From positions 1,240,001-1,304,000 of the forward strand of contig NZ_JAPEOZ010000001.1 of NCBI RefSeq assembly GCF_026340655.1: a stretch of DNA of 64,000 nt. The letters are read 5' to 3'. Position 1 is the first letter of the stretch; each line of letters opens with the position of its first letter. Below, piece after piece: positions 52,253 through 61,438 of the stretch. The stretch is from Streptomyces sp. NBC_01275. Lineage in GTDB: Bacteria; Actinomycetota; Actinomycetes; Streptomycetales; Streptomycetaceae. A model generated the notes under the pieces. The model searched no databases. It was not told the DNA's origin and was given only the letters and a program-made list of their open reading frames with translations. The translations under genes were made by a program, and so were the position numbers.

Positions 52253-54235
52253 ATGACCGGCATCCGGGCGGCGAAGGACACCGGCGCGAGCGGGCGGCCC
52301 GGTGCGTCGGCCGCCCGGTGGCGTGCCTGGTTCCTGGAGGGGCTGAGCGAGCAGACCGCCCGTCACCCCGGACCGCACGCGGCGCCGCCCGCCGAGCAGG
52401 AGGGCCGGCGCTGGTGGCGGGTGATGTGTCTGACCGGCGTCGACTACTTCTCCACGCTCGGCTACCAGCCGGGCATCGCCGCCCTCGCGGCCGGTCTGCT
52501 GTCGCCGCTCGCCACGCTGGTGCTGATCGGGCTGACGCTGCTGGGCGCGCTGCCGGTGTACCGGAGGGTGGCGCACGAGAGCCCGCACGGCGAGGGGTCG
52601 ATCGCGATGCTGGAACGGCTGCTGCCGTGGTGGTCGGGGAAGATCCTGGTGCTGGTGCTGCTGGGGTTCGCGGCCACCGACTTCATGATCACGATCACTC
52701 TGTCGGCCGCGGACGCCGCCGCGCACGTCGTGGAGAACCCGTTCGCCCCGCACTGGATGACCTCCGGCAACGAGTGGATCACGCTGACGCTGGTCGGCGC
52801 GCTGGGCGCGGTGTTCCTCAAGGGCTTCCGGGAGGCCATCGGCATCGCGGTGGTGCTGGTGGCCGCGTATCTCGCGCTCAATCTCGTCGTGCTCGCCGTC
52901 TCCGCCCAGGAGATCCTCTCCCACCCCGTGCGGATCGAGGACTGGACCGACGCGCTGACGGCCGAGCACTCCTCGCCGCTGGCGATGCTGGGCGTGGCCC
53001 TGCTGGTCTTCCCGAAGCTGGCGCTCGGCATGTCCGGCTTCGAGACGGGGGTGGCGGTGATGCCGCAGATCAAGGGCGATCCGACGGACACGTACGCGGA
53101 GCCGCGGGGGCGGATCAGGGACACCCGCAAGCTGCTCACCACGGCCGCGCTGGTCATGAGCGGCTTTCTGCTGCTGTCCAGTCTGGCGACGACGATCCTG
53201 ATCCCGCAGGACGACTTCAAGGCCGGCGGTCCGGCGAACGGCCGGGCGCTGGCCTATCTCGCGCACGAGCACCTGGGTCAGGTATTCGGCACGGTGTACG
53301 ACGTGTCGACGATCGCGATCCTGTGGTTCGCGGGCGCCTCCGCCCTGGCCGGCCTGCTGAACCTCGTCCCGCGCTACCTCCCCCGCTACGGCATGGCGCC
53401 CGAGTGGACGCGCGCGGTGCGGCCCCTGGTGCTGGTGTTCATGGTGGCGGCCGTCCTCATCACCCTGTGGTTCGACGCGAACGTCGACGCGCAGAGCGGC
53501 GCGTACGCGACGGGCGTGCTGGTGCTGATGCTGTCGGCGGCCTTCGCCTCCACCGTCGCCGTGCACCGGCACGGGCACCGCCGGGCCACGCTCGGCTTCG
53601 GCACGATCACCGCCGTCTTCGCCTACACGCTGGTCGCGAACGTCATCGAGCGGCCGGACGGCATCAAGATCGCGGCGATCTTCATCTTCGCGATCCTGGT
53701 CACCTCGTTCGGCTCACGGGTGCGGCGCGCCTTCGAACTGCGGGCCGCCGAGGTCACGTTCGACGACACGGCGGCCCGGTTCGTCGCCGAGGCCGCGCGC
53801 CTCGGGCCGGTGCAGTGCATCGCCAACGAGCCGCATGAGCACAGCAGGCGTGCCTACCGGGCCAAGGAGTGGGAGCAGCGCGAGCACACGCCGATTCCGG
53901 GCGGCGGTCCGGTGCTGTTCCTGGAGGTGTTCGTGCGGGACTCCTCGGACTTCACGGCGGACGTCGCCGTGCGCGGCGACGAGAAGCACGGGGTGCGCCG
54001 GCTGCGGGTCTCCGGGCCGACGGTGCCCAACAGCATCGCCGCGGTGCTGCTGGCGGTGCGCGACCGTACGGGCCAGGTCCCGCACGCCTACTTCAGCTGG
54101 ACCGAGGGCAACCCGTTCAGTCACCTCGTGCGCTTCCTGGTGTTCGGCGACGGGGAGGTCGCGCCGGTCACCCGTGAGGTCCTGCGCCGCGCGGAGCCGG
54201 AGCCGAGGCGGCGGCCCTGGGTCCACGTGGGCTGA
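52253..54235 (+). CDS. APC-superfamily amino acid permease
   Basis: A 660-residue membrane transporter. It opens with a 65-residue hydrophilic N-terminus, then [28 protein letters not shown] as the first helix. About 12 helices run to residue 490, and a 170-residue cytosolic domain without membrane segments follows. The long C-terminal domain and GVDYF motif fit a subgroup of large APC permeases of uncharted substrate. It stands alone between the exporter and SixA. Confidence 0.85.
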   Translation: MTGIRAAKDTGASGRPGASAARWRAWFLEGLSEQTARHPGPHAAPPAEQEGRRWWRVMCLTGVDYFSTLGYQPGIAALAAGLLSPLATLVLIGLTLLGALPVYRRVAHESPHGEGSIAMLERLLPWWSGKILVLVLLGFAATDFMITITLSAADAAAHVVENPFAPHWMTSGNEWITLTLVGALGAVFLKGFREAIGIAVVLVAAYLALNLVVLAVSAQEILSHPVRIEDWTDALTAEHSSPLAMLGVALLVFPKLALGMSGFETGVAVMPQIKGDPTDTYAEPRGRIRDTRKLLTTAALVMSGFLLLSSLATTILIPQDDFKAGGPANGRALAYLAHEHLGQVFGTVYDVSTIAILWFAGASALAGLLNLVPRYLPRYGMAPEWTRAVRPLVLVFMVAAVLITLWFDANVDAQSGAYATGVLVLMLSAAFASTVAVHRHGHRRATLGFGTITAVFAYTLVANVIERPDGIKIAAIFIFAILVTSFGSRVRRAFELRAAEVTFDDTAARFVAEAARLGPVQCIANEPHEHSRRAYRAKEWEQREHTPIPGGGPVLFLEVFVRDSSDFTADVAVRGDEKHGVRRLRVSGPTVPNSIAAVLLAVRDRTGQVPHAYFSWTEGNPFSHLVRFLVFGDGEVAPVTREVLRRAEPEPRRRPWVHVG

Positions 54236-54237
54236 CG

Positions 54238-54846
54238 TCAGCCCGCCTTCCCGCCCTTCCCGCCCTTCCCGCCCTTCCCGCCCTTCCCGCCCTTCCCGCC
54301 CCTGTGGCCCCTGTGGCCCCTGGGCACGGTCATCGACGTCAGCAGGGCCGTGCCCGGCGTCAGGGACCGCCAGGCGGGCCCGTGCCAGGCCAGCACGGCG
54401 ATCGCCGACGTGGGGAACTTCAGCCGCACCGCGTCCAGGGCGTCGTCGAGGCCGTCCCCGGCCAGACCGAGGACCAGCTCCTCCAGGCCCGGGTTGTGCC
54501 CGACGACCAGCAGCGTCTCGACCTCGTCCGGGGTCTCCCGCACGACCTCCAGGAGCTCGTCGGCGTCGGCCGCGTACAGCCGCGGGTCGTACCGCACCGG
54601 GGGCGGGGTGCCCCACTGGGCGGCGGCCAGCTCCCAGGTCCGGCGGGCGCGTACGGCGGTGGAGCACAGGGCGAGGTCCGGGAGGCAGTCGTCCTCGGCG
54701 AGCGCACGGCCGGCCGCGGGTGCGTCCCGGCGGCCGCGCGGGGCGAGCGGCCGTTCGTGGTCGGGCACGCCGTCCGGCCAGGCGGACTTGGCGTGCCGCA
54801 GCACGACCAGCCGCCGCAGCGGTCCCCCGGCGCCGGGTCCTGTCAT
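54238..54846 (-). CDS. sixA: SixA-type histidine phosphatase
   Basis: A 202-residue histidine-phosphatase-fold protein with the RHAKSAWPD motif (catalytic His, SixA-type RHA), GRALAEDDCLPDLALCSTAVRARRT and VVGHNPGLEEL. Such enzymes remove phosphate from phosphohistidine in signalling proteins. The last 28 residues (RGHRGHRGGKGGKGGKG type) come from a 9-base DNA repeat at 54,243-54,320. The stop nearly meets that of the converging permease. Confidence 0.82.
   Translation of the reverse strand: MTGPGAGGPLRRLVVLRHAKSAWPDGVPDHERPLAPRGRRDAPAAGRALAEDDCLPDLALCSTAVRARRTWELAAAQWGTPPPVRYDPRLYAADADELLEVVRETPDEVETLLVVGHNPGLEELVLGLAGDGLDDALDAVRLKFPTSAIAVLAWHGPAWRSLTPGTALLTSMTVPRGHRGHRGGKGGKGGKGGKGGKGGKAG
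54241..54320. repeat. 9-base tandem repeat in the sixA 3' end
   Basis: About six perfect copies of CCTTCCCGC (plus strand) then related 9-base units (CCCCTGTGG). It is translated in sixA as Gly-Lys-Gly repeats. Confidence 0.88.
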
Positions 54847-54913
54847 GTCCGCGCTCCTCGTCTGTCGGTGCTCCCCGTCACGCCGATGCTCCCCGTCACA
54901 CCGATGCTCCCCG

Positions 54914-55630
54914 TCATGCCGGCGCGCCCAGGTCGCGGGTGAGCTCCAGGCCTAGGAGACGGTCCGCGTAGGCGTACGTCTCGAAGCGGGCGCCGTCCGG
55001 CAGTTCGGGCCCGGCGTCCTGCGCCCACCGCAGGACCCGCAGCACCTCGGGCACGTCCAGGTCGTCCTCCCAGGCGGCGCGCAGCCGTCGGCGGACCTCG
55101 TCGGGGACGGGCCGCGAGGGCCGCCGCGCCCAGTCGGCGACGGCCCGACGCCACCGTACGAGCGTGTCGTGGGCCTCGGCCAGCGCGGCGCCGTCGAGCC
55201 GGGCGGGCTCGGTGCGGGGGCGGGACAGCAGGGCGAGGCGCAGGACGGCGGGGTCGGTGTCCGCGCCGTCGACGGAGGCGGGCGCGACGGCGACCCACGT
55301 CCCGTCAGGGGGCGCTCCGCCCTCCGCCGCCACATGCAGCACCTGGGCCTCGCCCACCGCGGCGGCGAGGTCCCGGCCGTCCTCGAAGGGGTGCATACCG
55401 AGGGCCGCCGCGCCCGCCCGCAGCTCCGCCTGCTCGCGTTCGCCGGTCAGCAGCGCCCACACGGGCGTACCGCCGAGCTCCAGCGCGCGCACGAGCAGGT
55501 CGGCGACGAGGAGCACGCGCAGCGCCCCCGCGTCGTATCCCGAGGCATGCGCCTCGACACGGGTCAGGCCCCGGCGGACGGGGGCGGCGACGACGGACTG
55601 TCCGGTTCGGGCGTCGATGATGCGCAGCAC
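54914..55630 (-). CDS. Hypothetical protein, weakly CysRS/MshC-like
   Basis: A 238-residue protein not recognised with confidence. The start (MLRIIDARTGQSV...DAGALRVLLVADLLVRALEL) and the end (LRAAWEDDLDVPEVLRVLRW...YADRLLGLELTRDLG) are reminiscent of the first strand and the C-terminal helical part of class I cysteinyl-tRNA synthetases, but HIGH, KMSKS and the zinc site are absent. If related, it is a non-catalytic remnant. The start is GTG 55,630. The 67-base gap to sixA holds a 15-base repeat (CCGATGCTCCCCGTC). Confidence 0.55.
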   Translation of the reverse strand: MLRIIDARTGQSVVAAPVRRGLTRVEAHASGYDAGALRVLLVADLLVRALELGGTPVWALLTGEREQAELRAGAAALGMHPFEDGRDLAAAVGEAQVLHVAAEGGAPPDGTWVAVAPASVDGADTDPAVLRLALLSRPRTEPARLDGAALAEAHDTLVRWRRAVADWARRPSRPVPDEVRRRLRAAWEDDLDVPEVLRVLRWAQDAGPELPDGARFETYAYADRLLGLELTRDLGAPA

Positions 55631-55738
55631 GTGCCGAGCCTAGGCGGGCGGCGTCCCGTTCGCAGGCGGGCCGCTCGGAATGATCGGAATGAACGGAATG
55701 AGGGCTCGCCGTAGGCTGTTGACGGCGAGGACGGCACT

Positions 55739-55776
55739 TGTTCGACAGCACCTGTCCGACAGGATCTGTTCGACAG
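55739..55776. promoter_or_regulatory. Three palindromes upstream of the CoA-binding gene
   Basis: Three related inverted repeats with core TGTYCGACA are centred at about 55,743, 55,757 and 55,771, an even 14-base spacing. The set could be a triple operator or simply a 14-base tandem repeat like others in this strain. Confidence 0.45.
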
Positions 55777-55818
55777 AATCGTCCGGCAGCAGTTGTTCGC
55801 ATCCCTGGGAGGCCGCCG

Positions 55819-56226
55819 GTGTACGGCGACGAGGCAACGATCCGCACGATCCTCACCGAACTCGGCGACACCTGGGCCGTGGTGGGCCTGTCGACGAACC
55901 GCGCCCGCGCCGCGTACGGCGTCGCCGAGGTGCTCCAGCGCTTCGGCAAGCGGGTCGTCCCCGTCCATCCGAAGGCCGAGACGGTGCACGGGGAGCAGGG
56001 CTACGCCTCGCTCGCCGACATCCCCTTCGAGGTGGACGTCGTCGACGTCTTCGTCAACAGCGAGCTGGCGGGCGCGGTCGCCGACGAGGCGGTCGCCGAG
56101 GGCGCGAAGGCGGTGTGGTTCCAGCTCGGCGTCGTCGACGAGGAGGCCTACGACCGTACGCGCGCCGCCGGTCTGGAGATGGTGATGGACCGCTGCCCGG
56201 CGATCGAGATCCCCCGGCTGCGCTGA
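55819..56226 (+). CDS. CoA-binding domain protein
   Basis: A 135-residue Rossmann-fold CoA_binding protein (DTWAVVGLSTNRARAAYGVA, LQRFGKRVVPVHPKAE, DVVDVFVNSE, AVWFQLGVVDEEA, MDRCPAIE), the usual length for the single-domain family. The role is unknown; relatives are the CoA-binding half of succinyl-CoA synthetase. The start is GTG 55,819 with GGGAGG ten bases before; longer frames upstream are not homologous. Confidence 0.88.
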   Translation: MYGDEATIRTILTELGDTWAVVGLSTNRARAAYGVAEVLQRFGKRVVPVHPKAETVHGEQGYASLADIPFEVDVVDVFVNSELAGAVADEAVAEGAKAVWFQLGVVDEEAYDRTRAAGLEMVMDRCPAIEIPRLR

Positions 56227-56258
56227 CGCACAGGTTCCTCGGTCACGCTGGTCCCGCC

Positions 56259-57218
56259 ATGTGTGAGGAACCGCCGACGCCCGCGTCCCCGTCGCCCGCC
56301 CGCTGCTGCATGCCCTCGGGCGGCGGGTCAGGGGCGCCACGGGACCTGCCCAGCCCGCCGCCGGTCGGTCCCGCCTCCGACGGCGACGGCATGGTGGAGC
56401 TGCCCGGCGGTGAGTTCCTGATGGGCGCGGAGGACGCGGAGGGCTTCCCGGCGGACGGGGAGGGTCCCGTGCGGGCGGTGCGGGTCGGCCCGTTCCGCAT
56501 GGACGTCCACGCCGTCGCCAACGCCCGGTTCGCGGAGTTCGTCGCGGACACCGGGTACGTCACGGACGCCGAGCGCCTGGGGTGGTCGTACGTCTTCGCC
56601 GGGTTCCTGCCGGGCCCGCTGCGCCGGGACTCCCCGCGGCCCGAGCGGACCCCGTGGTGGTGCGCCGTCTCCGGCGCGACCTGGCAGCGGCCCGAGGGGC
56701 CCGGCAGCAGCCTGGCGGAACGGGACGACCATCCGGTGGTGCACGTCTCCTGGCACGACGCGGCCGCCTACGCCGCCTGGGCGGGCAGACGGCTGCCCAC
56801 CGAGGCCGAGTGGGAGTACGCGGCGCGCGGCGGTCTGGAGCAGCGGCGCTATCCGTGGGGCGACGAACTGAATCCGGGCGGGGAGTACCGCTGCAACATC
56901 TGGCGCGGCACTTTTCCCACGAAGAACACCGCCGCCGACGGCTATCGCGGCACCGCTCCCGTCGACGCCTTCGCACCCAACGGATTCGGCCTTCACAACA
57001 TGTCGGGAAACGTCTGGGAGTGGTGTGCCGATGCATGGAGTGTGGATGCAGGGCGTGCGGACGCACGGTCCGCGGGCAGCGTCGAGCAGGTGATCCGGGG
57101 CGGCTCCTACCTCTGCCACGCCTCCTACTGCAACCGCTACCGCGTGGCCGCCCGCAGCGCCAACACCCCTGACAGCTCCAGCGGACACACCGGTTTCCGG
57201 TGCGCCCAGGACAGCTGA
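56259..57218 (+). CDS. Formylglycine-generating enzyme
   Basis: A 319-residue FGE/SUMF1 protein that oxidises a Cys in sulfatases to formylglycine using copper and oxygen. The family signature near the C-terminus has both active cysteines, Cys286 and Cys291 (GSYLCHASYCNRYRVAARS), with NTPDSSSGHTGFRC after. Other motifs are VPLPGG-like VELPGGEFLMG, HVSWHDAAAYAAWAGRRLP, and GNVWEWCADAW. The two Cys five apart separate true FGE from redox-inactive relatives. No sulfatase lies in the window, so its client is elsewhere. Confidence 0.92.
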   Translation: MCEEPPTPASPSPARCCMPSGGGSGAPRDLPSPPPVGPASDGDGMVELPGGEFLMGAEDAEGFPADGEGPVRAVRVGPFRMDVHAVANARFAEFVADTGYVTDAERLGWSYVFAGFLPGPLRRDSPRPERTPWWCAVSGATWQRPEGPGSSLAERDDHPVVHVSWHDAAAYAAWAGRRLPTEAEWEYAARGGLEQRRYPWGDELNPGGEYRCNIWRGTFPTKNTAADGYRGTAPVDAFAPNGFGLHNMSGNVWEWCADAWSVDAGRADARSAGSVEQVIRGGSYLCHASYCNRYRVAARSANTPDSSSGHTGFRCAQDS

Positions 57219-57263
57219 GGAGCAGCATCGAGCAGGTCACCGTGGCCATGTCCATAATGTGCG

Positions 57264-58475
57264 GTGACCACCAACTCCCCCTCCCTCCACCACACTCCGG
57301 TCGTCGTCGTGGGCGCCGGTCCCGCAGGGCTCACCGTCGGCAACATCCTGCGGGCCGCGTCCGTCGACTGCGTCGTCCTGGAGACGGAGAGCCGTGCGTT
57401 CATCGAGCAGCGCCCCCGCGCAGGGGTCATCGAAGAATGGGCCGTCCGCGGCCTCCAGCAACGCGGCCTGGCCGAGCGCCTCTTGGAGCACGCCCACCTG
57501 CACAGCGCCTGCGAGTTCCGCTTCGGAGGCGACCGCTACCGCTTCTCCTACGGCGACCTGACGGGACGTCACCACTGGGTGTATCCCCAGCCGTTGCTGG
57601 TGACCGACCTCGTCCACGAGTACGTCGACATACGCGGCGGCGACGCCCGCTTCGCCGTGCGCGACGTCGAGCTGCACGACCTCGACACAGCCAGGCCGTC
57701 GGTGTCGTACCTCTGTCCCGAGACGGGGCAACGGCAGGTGCTGCACTGCGACTTCGTCGTCGGAGCCGACGGCGCGCGCGGGGTGAGCCGGGCCGCGCTG
57801 GTGCCGGCGCACGCGCGGATCGCCCGGCACGACTACGGCATCGGCTGGCTGGCGCTGCTCGCCGAGGCGCCGCCGTCCTCCGACTGCGTGCTCTTCGGCG
57901 TCCACCCCGACGGGTTCGCCGGACACATGGCCCGCAGCCCCGAGATGACCCGGTACTACCTCCAGTGCCCGCCCGGCGACGACCCGGAGAACTGGTCCCA
58001 TGACCGCGTCTGGTCCGAGCTGCACCAACGCCTGGCCGGCGGCGCGGACGCCCCCGCGCTCACCGAGGGGCGGCTGGTCGAGAAGCGTGTGCTGGACATG
58101 CACGACTACGTGGTCGAGCCGATGACGTACGGGCGGCTCTTCCTGGCCGGGGACTCGGCCCATCTCGTCGCGCCCATCGCCGCGAAGGGCATGAACCTCG
58201 CCCTGCACGACGCGTTCCTGCTGGGCGACGCGCTGGTCGCCTACCTCGACGGGGGCGACGGCAGCGGGCTGGACGGATACTCGGAGGCGTCCCTGCGCCG
58301 GGTGTGGGACTACCAGGAGTTCTCGCAGTGGCTGTCGGAGGTCTACCACGGGACCTCGGCCGGCGACCCCTTCCGGGCGGGCACCACCTTCGCCCGGCTG
58401 CGCCGCCTCTTCACCTCGCCCGCCGCCGCTGCCGCCTTCGCGGAGCAGTACCTCGGGTCGGCCGAGCACTACTGA
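57264..58475 (+). CDS. pobA: 4-hydroxybenzoate 3-monooxygenase (PobA-like)
   Basis: A 403-residue group A flavin hydroxylase. The FAD fingerprint is VVVVGAGPAGLTVGNIL, the second motif VVGADGARGVSR and the third GRLFLAGDSAHLVAPIAAKGMNLAL. The region RPRAGVIEEWAVRGLQQRGLAERLL is typical of PobA. It converts 4-hydroxybenzoate to protocatechuate using NAD(P)H. No other beta-ketoadipate genes adjoin it. The start is the GTG 57,264 (first in-frame after the fge stop). Confidence 0.88.
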   Translation: MTTNSPSLHHTPVVVVGAGPAGLTVGNILRAASVDCVVLETESRAFIEQRPRAGVIEEWAVRGLQQRGLAERLLEHAHLHSACEFRFGGDRYRFSYGDLTGRHHWVYPQPLLVTDLVHEYVDIRGGDARFAVRDVELHDLDTARPSVSYLCPETGQRQVLHCDFVVGADGARGVSRAALVPAHARIARHDYGIGWLALLAEAPPSSDCVLFGVHPDGFAGHMARSPEMTRYYLQCPPGDDPENWSHDRVWSELHQRLAGGADAPALTEGRLVEKRVLDMHDYVVEPMTYGRLFLAGDSAHLVAPIAAKGMNLALHDAFLLGDALVAYLDGGDGSGLDGYSEASLRRVWDYQEFSQWLSEVYHGTSAGDPFRAGTTFARLRRLFTSPAAAAAFAEQYLGSAEHY

Positions 58476-58492
58476 CGTGACTCGTTCATGGC

Positions 58493-58852
58493 TCAGTCGT
58501 GCAGCGGCTGGTCGCCGAGTCGGTGGTCGGCCACGTTGAGGGCCTCGTCCAGCAGGCGGCGCAGATGGCCGTCGGAGAGGGAGTAGATCACCCGGCGTCC
58601 CTCTTTCCTGGTGTTCACGAGCCCGGCCAGCCTCAGCCGCGCCAGATGCTGGCTGACCGCCGGCCGGGCCGCCCCACAGCCTTCCGTCAGCGTCGTCACA
58701 TCGGCCTCGCCCGAGGTCAGGGCGTGCAGCAGGGTGAGCCGGGTGCGGTCGCCGAGCAGGGCGAGCAGCTCGGCGGCGAGGGCGAACTGCTCCTCGCCGG
58801 GGGTGCGCGGATGCGCATGGTGTGCAGGTGACAGGTGCATGCGTGCGCTCAT
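58493..58852 (-). CDS. ArsR/SmtB-family regulator
   Basis: About 119 residues from ATG 58,852, with a winged helix LHALTSGEADVTTLTEGCGAARPAVSQHLARL and LVNTRKEGRRVIYSL. An alternative start at 58,888 would add 12 residues but enters the divergent promoter. Residues HLSPAHHAHP and DEALNVADHRLGD could bind metal. The divergent CDF exporter implies a zinc- or similar metal-responsive repressor. Confidence 0.87.
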   Translation of the reverse strand: MSARMHLSPAHHAHPRTPGEEQFALAAELLALLGDRTRLTLLHALTSGEADVTTLTEGCGAARPAVSQHLARLRLAGLVNTRKEGRRVIYSLSDGHLRRLLDEALNVADHRLGDQPLHD

Positions 58853-58866
58853 ACGCACATAATGGC
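58838..58866. promoter_or_regulatory. Possible ArsR operator
   Basis: A near-palindrome around TGCGTGCGCTCATACGCACA lies across the ArsR start and before the divergent CDF gene, a normal place for an ArsR/SmtB site. One mismatch in the arms. Confidence 0.4.
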
Positions 58867-58913
58867 GGGTGGACGCACCCACGTCCATCTCGGCGCACCG
58901 GAAGGGGACCGAC

Positions 58914-60095
58914 GTGAGCGAGCGGCACGACCACGAGCACGGACATCACCACGACCATGGCCACGGTCACGGTCACGGTCACGATCACGAACATGGTCAC
59001 GGTCACGAACATGGCCATGGTCACGGTCACGATCACGAACATGGTCACGGTCGCGAACACGGCCACGAGCACCCGCGCCACCGCCCCTCCCCCCGCTTGC
59101 GCGACCGCCTCGGCCCCCTCAGCCACCTCGCCCACCTCTTCACCCCCCACTCCCACGAGACCGCCGACAAGCTCGACCGGGCCCTGGAGTCCTCGGCCCG
59201 GGGCATGCGCGCGCTCTGGGTCTCGCTGGCGGTGCTGGGCGTGACGGCCGTGGCACAGGCGGTCGTGGTGGTGATGTCCGGGTCGGTGGCGCTGCTCGGC
59301 GACACGGTGCACAACGCGGCGGACGCGCTGACCGCCGTACCGCTCGGGATCGCCTTCGTGCTGGGCCGGCGGGCGGCCACCCGCCGCTTCACCTACGGGT
59401 ACGGGCGGGCGGAGGATCTCGCGGGCATCGCGATCGTGCTGACGATCGCCGCGTCGGCGACCTTCGCCGGGTGGACGGCACTCGAGCGGCTGCTGGACCC
59501 GCGCCCGGTCCAGCACGTCGGCGCGGTGGCCGTGGCCGCGCTGGTCGGCTTCGCGGGCAACGAGTGGGTGGCCCGCCACCGTATGCGCGTGGGCCGGGAG
59601 ATCGGCTCGGCCGCGCTGGTCGCGGACGGACTGCACGCGCGCACCGACGGGTTCACCTCGCTGGCCGTGCTCCTGGGCGCGGGCGGCTCGGCGCTGGGCT
59701 GGCAACTGGCCGACCCTGTCGTGGGGTTGGCGATCACGGCGGCGATCGCGCTGGTGCTGCGGGACGCGGCGCGCGAGGTGTTCCGGCGGGTCATGGACGC
59801 CGTCGACCCGGCACTGGTCGACCGGGCCGAGCAGGCGTTGCGGGAGGTCGCGGGCGTACGCGAGGTGGGCGAGCTGCGGCTGCGCTGGATCGGGCACCGG
59901 TTGCGCGCCGAGGTCGCGGTCGTCGTGGACGGCGAGGCGACGGTACGGCAGGCGCACGCGATCGCCGTGGACGCGGAACACACACTGCTGCACGCGGTTC
60001 CACGGCTGACGGCCGCGCTGGTCCACGCGGATCCGGCGCCGGCGCCGGGCGAGGCGGACCCCCATGTGGCGCTCGCCCACCACGTGACGGTCTGA
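58914..60095 (+). CDS. Cation-diffusion-facilitator metal exporter
   Basis: A 393-residue CDF protein. The first 60 residues are His-Asp/Glu-Gly repeats (HGHGHDHEHGHGHEHGHG kind), a metal buffer. Six helices follow (VSLAVLGVTAVAQAVVVVMS; GDTVHNAADALTA has the site A Asp residues; VADGLHARTDGFTSL completes them), then a cytosolic C-terminal domain. It exports zinc or a similar metal. The start is GTG 58,914, after GAAGGGGA, since ATG 58,869 lies in the operator. Confidence 0.9.
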   Translation: MSERHDHEHGHHHDHGHGHGHGHDHEHGHGHEHGHGHGHDHEHGHGREHGHEHPRHRPSPRLRDRLGPLSHLAHLFTPHSHETADKLDRALESSARGMRALWVSLAVLGVTAVAQAVVVVMSGSVALLGDTVHNAADALTAVPLGIAFVLGRRAATRRFTYGYGRAEDLAGIAIVLTIAASATFAGWTALERLLDPRPVQHVGAVAVAALVGFAGNEWVARHRMRVGREIGSAALVADGLHARTDGFTSLAVLLGAGGSALGWQLADPVVGLAITAAIALVLRDAAREVFRRVMDAVDPALVDRAEQALREVAGVREVGELRLRWIGHRLRAEVAVVVDGEATVRQAHAIAVDAEHTLLHAVPRLTAALVHADPAPAPGEADPHVALAHHVTV

Positions 60096-60098
60096 GGT

Positions 60099-60653
60099 TC
60101 AGACGCCCAGCCCCTCCAACACCACCGCGCCCGGGAGTTCGGCGAACGCCTTGCCCGGCACCAGGAGCTTCCCGCGCCGACGCCCGCTGCCCACCAGGAC
60201 GTAGGGCAGGTCGACGACGGCCGAGTCCACCAACACCGGCCAGGCGCCCGGGAGTCCGATCGGCGTGATGCCGCCGTACTCCATGCCGGTCTCGCCCGTC
60301 GCCGTGTCCATCGAGGCGAACGAGGCCTTGCGCGCGCCGAGTTGGCGGCGAACGACGCCGTTGACGTCGACCCTGGTGGTGGACAGTACGACGCACGCGG
60401 CGAGGGTGGTCTCGCCGCCCCGCTTGCCGGCGACGACGACGCAGTTCGCGGACCGCTCCAGCAGTTCCTGCCCGTAGTGCTCCACGAAGACGGCCGTGTC
60501 GGCCCACTGCGGGTCGGTGTCCACGTGGACGATCTGGTCGGCGGGCACGCTGCCGCTCCAGTGGCGTACGGCGTCGGCGACCGGGCCGATCAGGTCGTCG
60601 AGGCAGTCGGGGGCGGGCGTGGCGGTGTCGAAGTCTCCGAGGGGTGCGCGCAT
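60099..60653 (-). CDS. YbaK/EbsC-type deacylase-like protein
   Basis: A 184-residue protein of the YbaK/aminoacyl-tRNA deacylase fold. The matching parts are ANCVVVAGKRGGETTLAACVVLS (with the conserved Lys region) and GMEYGGITPIGLPGAWPVLVD, the family's GxxPxG segment. Relatives hydrolyse mischarged tRNA, e.g. Cys-tRNAPro. The stop is three bases from the stop of the converging CDF gene. Confidence 0.82.
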   Translation of the reverse strand: MRAPLGDFDTATPAPDCLDDLIGPVADAVRHWSGSVPADQIVHVDTDPQWADTAVFVEHYGQELLERSANCVVVAGKRGGETTLAACVVLSTTRVDVNGVVRRQLGARKASFASMDTATGETGMEYGGITPIGLPGAWPVLVDSAVVDLPYVLVGSGRRRGKLLVPGKAFAELPGAVVLEGLGV

Positions 60654-60717
60654 GGCGGCACGCTAACAAGCCCCGCCCGCCCTCCGTACCGGCGTCTCAC
60701 CGCGCGGGCGGCGGCGG

Positions 60718-61290
60718 TCACTGCACGGGCGGCACCGAGACGGCCATCACCATCTCCATCGGCACGTCGCCGCGATTGCCGTACAGATGAGGGACGTTGG
60801 CCTCGAAGGAGGCGCTCGCGCCGGCCGGGACTCGGTGGTCCTCGCCGTCCACGGTGAGGGTCAGCTCGCCTGCCGTGACATGGACCAGCTCGACGGTGCC
60901 TGCGGGGTGGGGCTCGGAGGAGCTGCTCTCGCCCGGCATCAGCCGCCAGTCCCACATCTCCAGCGGTCCGGGGGCCTCGGCGCCGGCGAGGAGCCGGTTG
61001 TAGCTGCCGGCCTCGGTGTGCCACAGCCGTACGGCCCGCTCGGCGGGGACGATCCGGACCTTCGGACCCTGCTCGTAGTCGAGCAGGGTGGTGACGCTGA
61101 CGCCGAGGGCGTCGCCGATCTTGACGACCGTGCCGATGCTCGGATTGGTGCGGGCCTGCTCGATCTGGATGAGCATGCCCCGGCTGACGGCGGCCCGGGC
61201 GGCGAGCACGTCCAGGGTGAAGCCGCGCACCGCACGCCAGTGCTTGACGTTGCGCGCCAGGGACTGGGTCAGCAGGTCGAGGTCCGACAC
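60718..61290 (-). CDS. XRE-family regulator with cupin domain
   Basis: A 190-residue regulator with an N-terminal Cro/CI helix-turn-helix (FTLDVLAARAAVSRGMLIQIEQARTNPSIGT) and a C-terminal cupin sensor (PHPAGTVELVHVTAGELTLTVDG, VPHLYGNRG). It is divergent from the EamA transporter at 61,439, which it most likely represses through the palindrome at 61,363. The inducer may be the transporter's substrate. Confidence 0.88.
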   Translation of the reverse strand: MSDLDLLTQSLARNVKHWRAVRGFTLDVLAARAAVSRGMLIQIEQARTNPSIGTVVKIGDALGVSVTTLLDYEQGPKVRIVPAERAVRLWHTEAGSYNRLLAGAEAPGPLEMWDWRLMPGESSSSEPHPAGTVELVHVTAGELTLTVDGEDHRVPAGASASFEANVPHLYGNRGDVPMEMVMAVSVPPVQ

Positions 61291-61362
61291 GTTCCGTCCA
61301 CTTCAGAAGTCCGATGGTCCGGGAGACCGGTATCCAGTGGGTCCAATATTCTGGATGACACA

Positions 61363-61378
61363 GTTCAGTTTCCTGAAC
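61363..61378. promoter_or_regulatory. Operator-like palindrome between XRE and EamA genes
   Basis: GTTCAG and CTGAAC arms separated by four bases, placed midway in the 148-base divergent region in an AT-richer setting. A likely site for the XRE-cupin regulator. Confidence 0.5.
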
Positions 61379-61438
61379 TATGGTGTGGTGCACCCGATCG
61401 TTCCCGATCGTGCATCGAACTGTACTGCGAGGAACCCC

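Noticed and set aside
58920..59075. Repeats that look like a CRISPR or satellite array
   Set aside because: They are translated in frame as the His-rich metal-binding N-terminus of the CDF exporter, and spacing is irregular.
57237..60083. Minus-strand open frame of 948 codons over pobA, ArsR and CDF genes
   Set aside because: Antisense to three well-supported genes. Its His- and Arg-rich content mirrors their codons.
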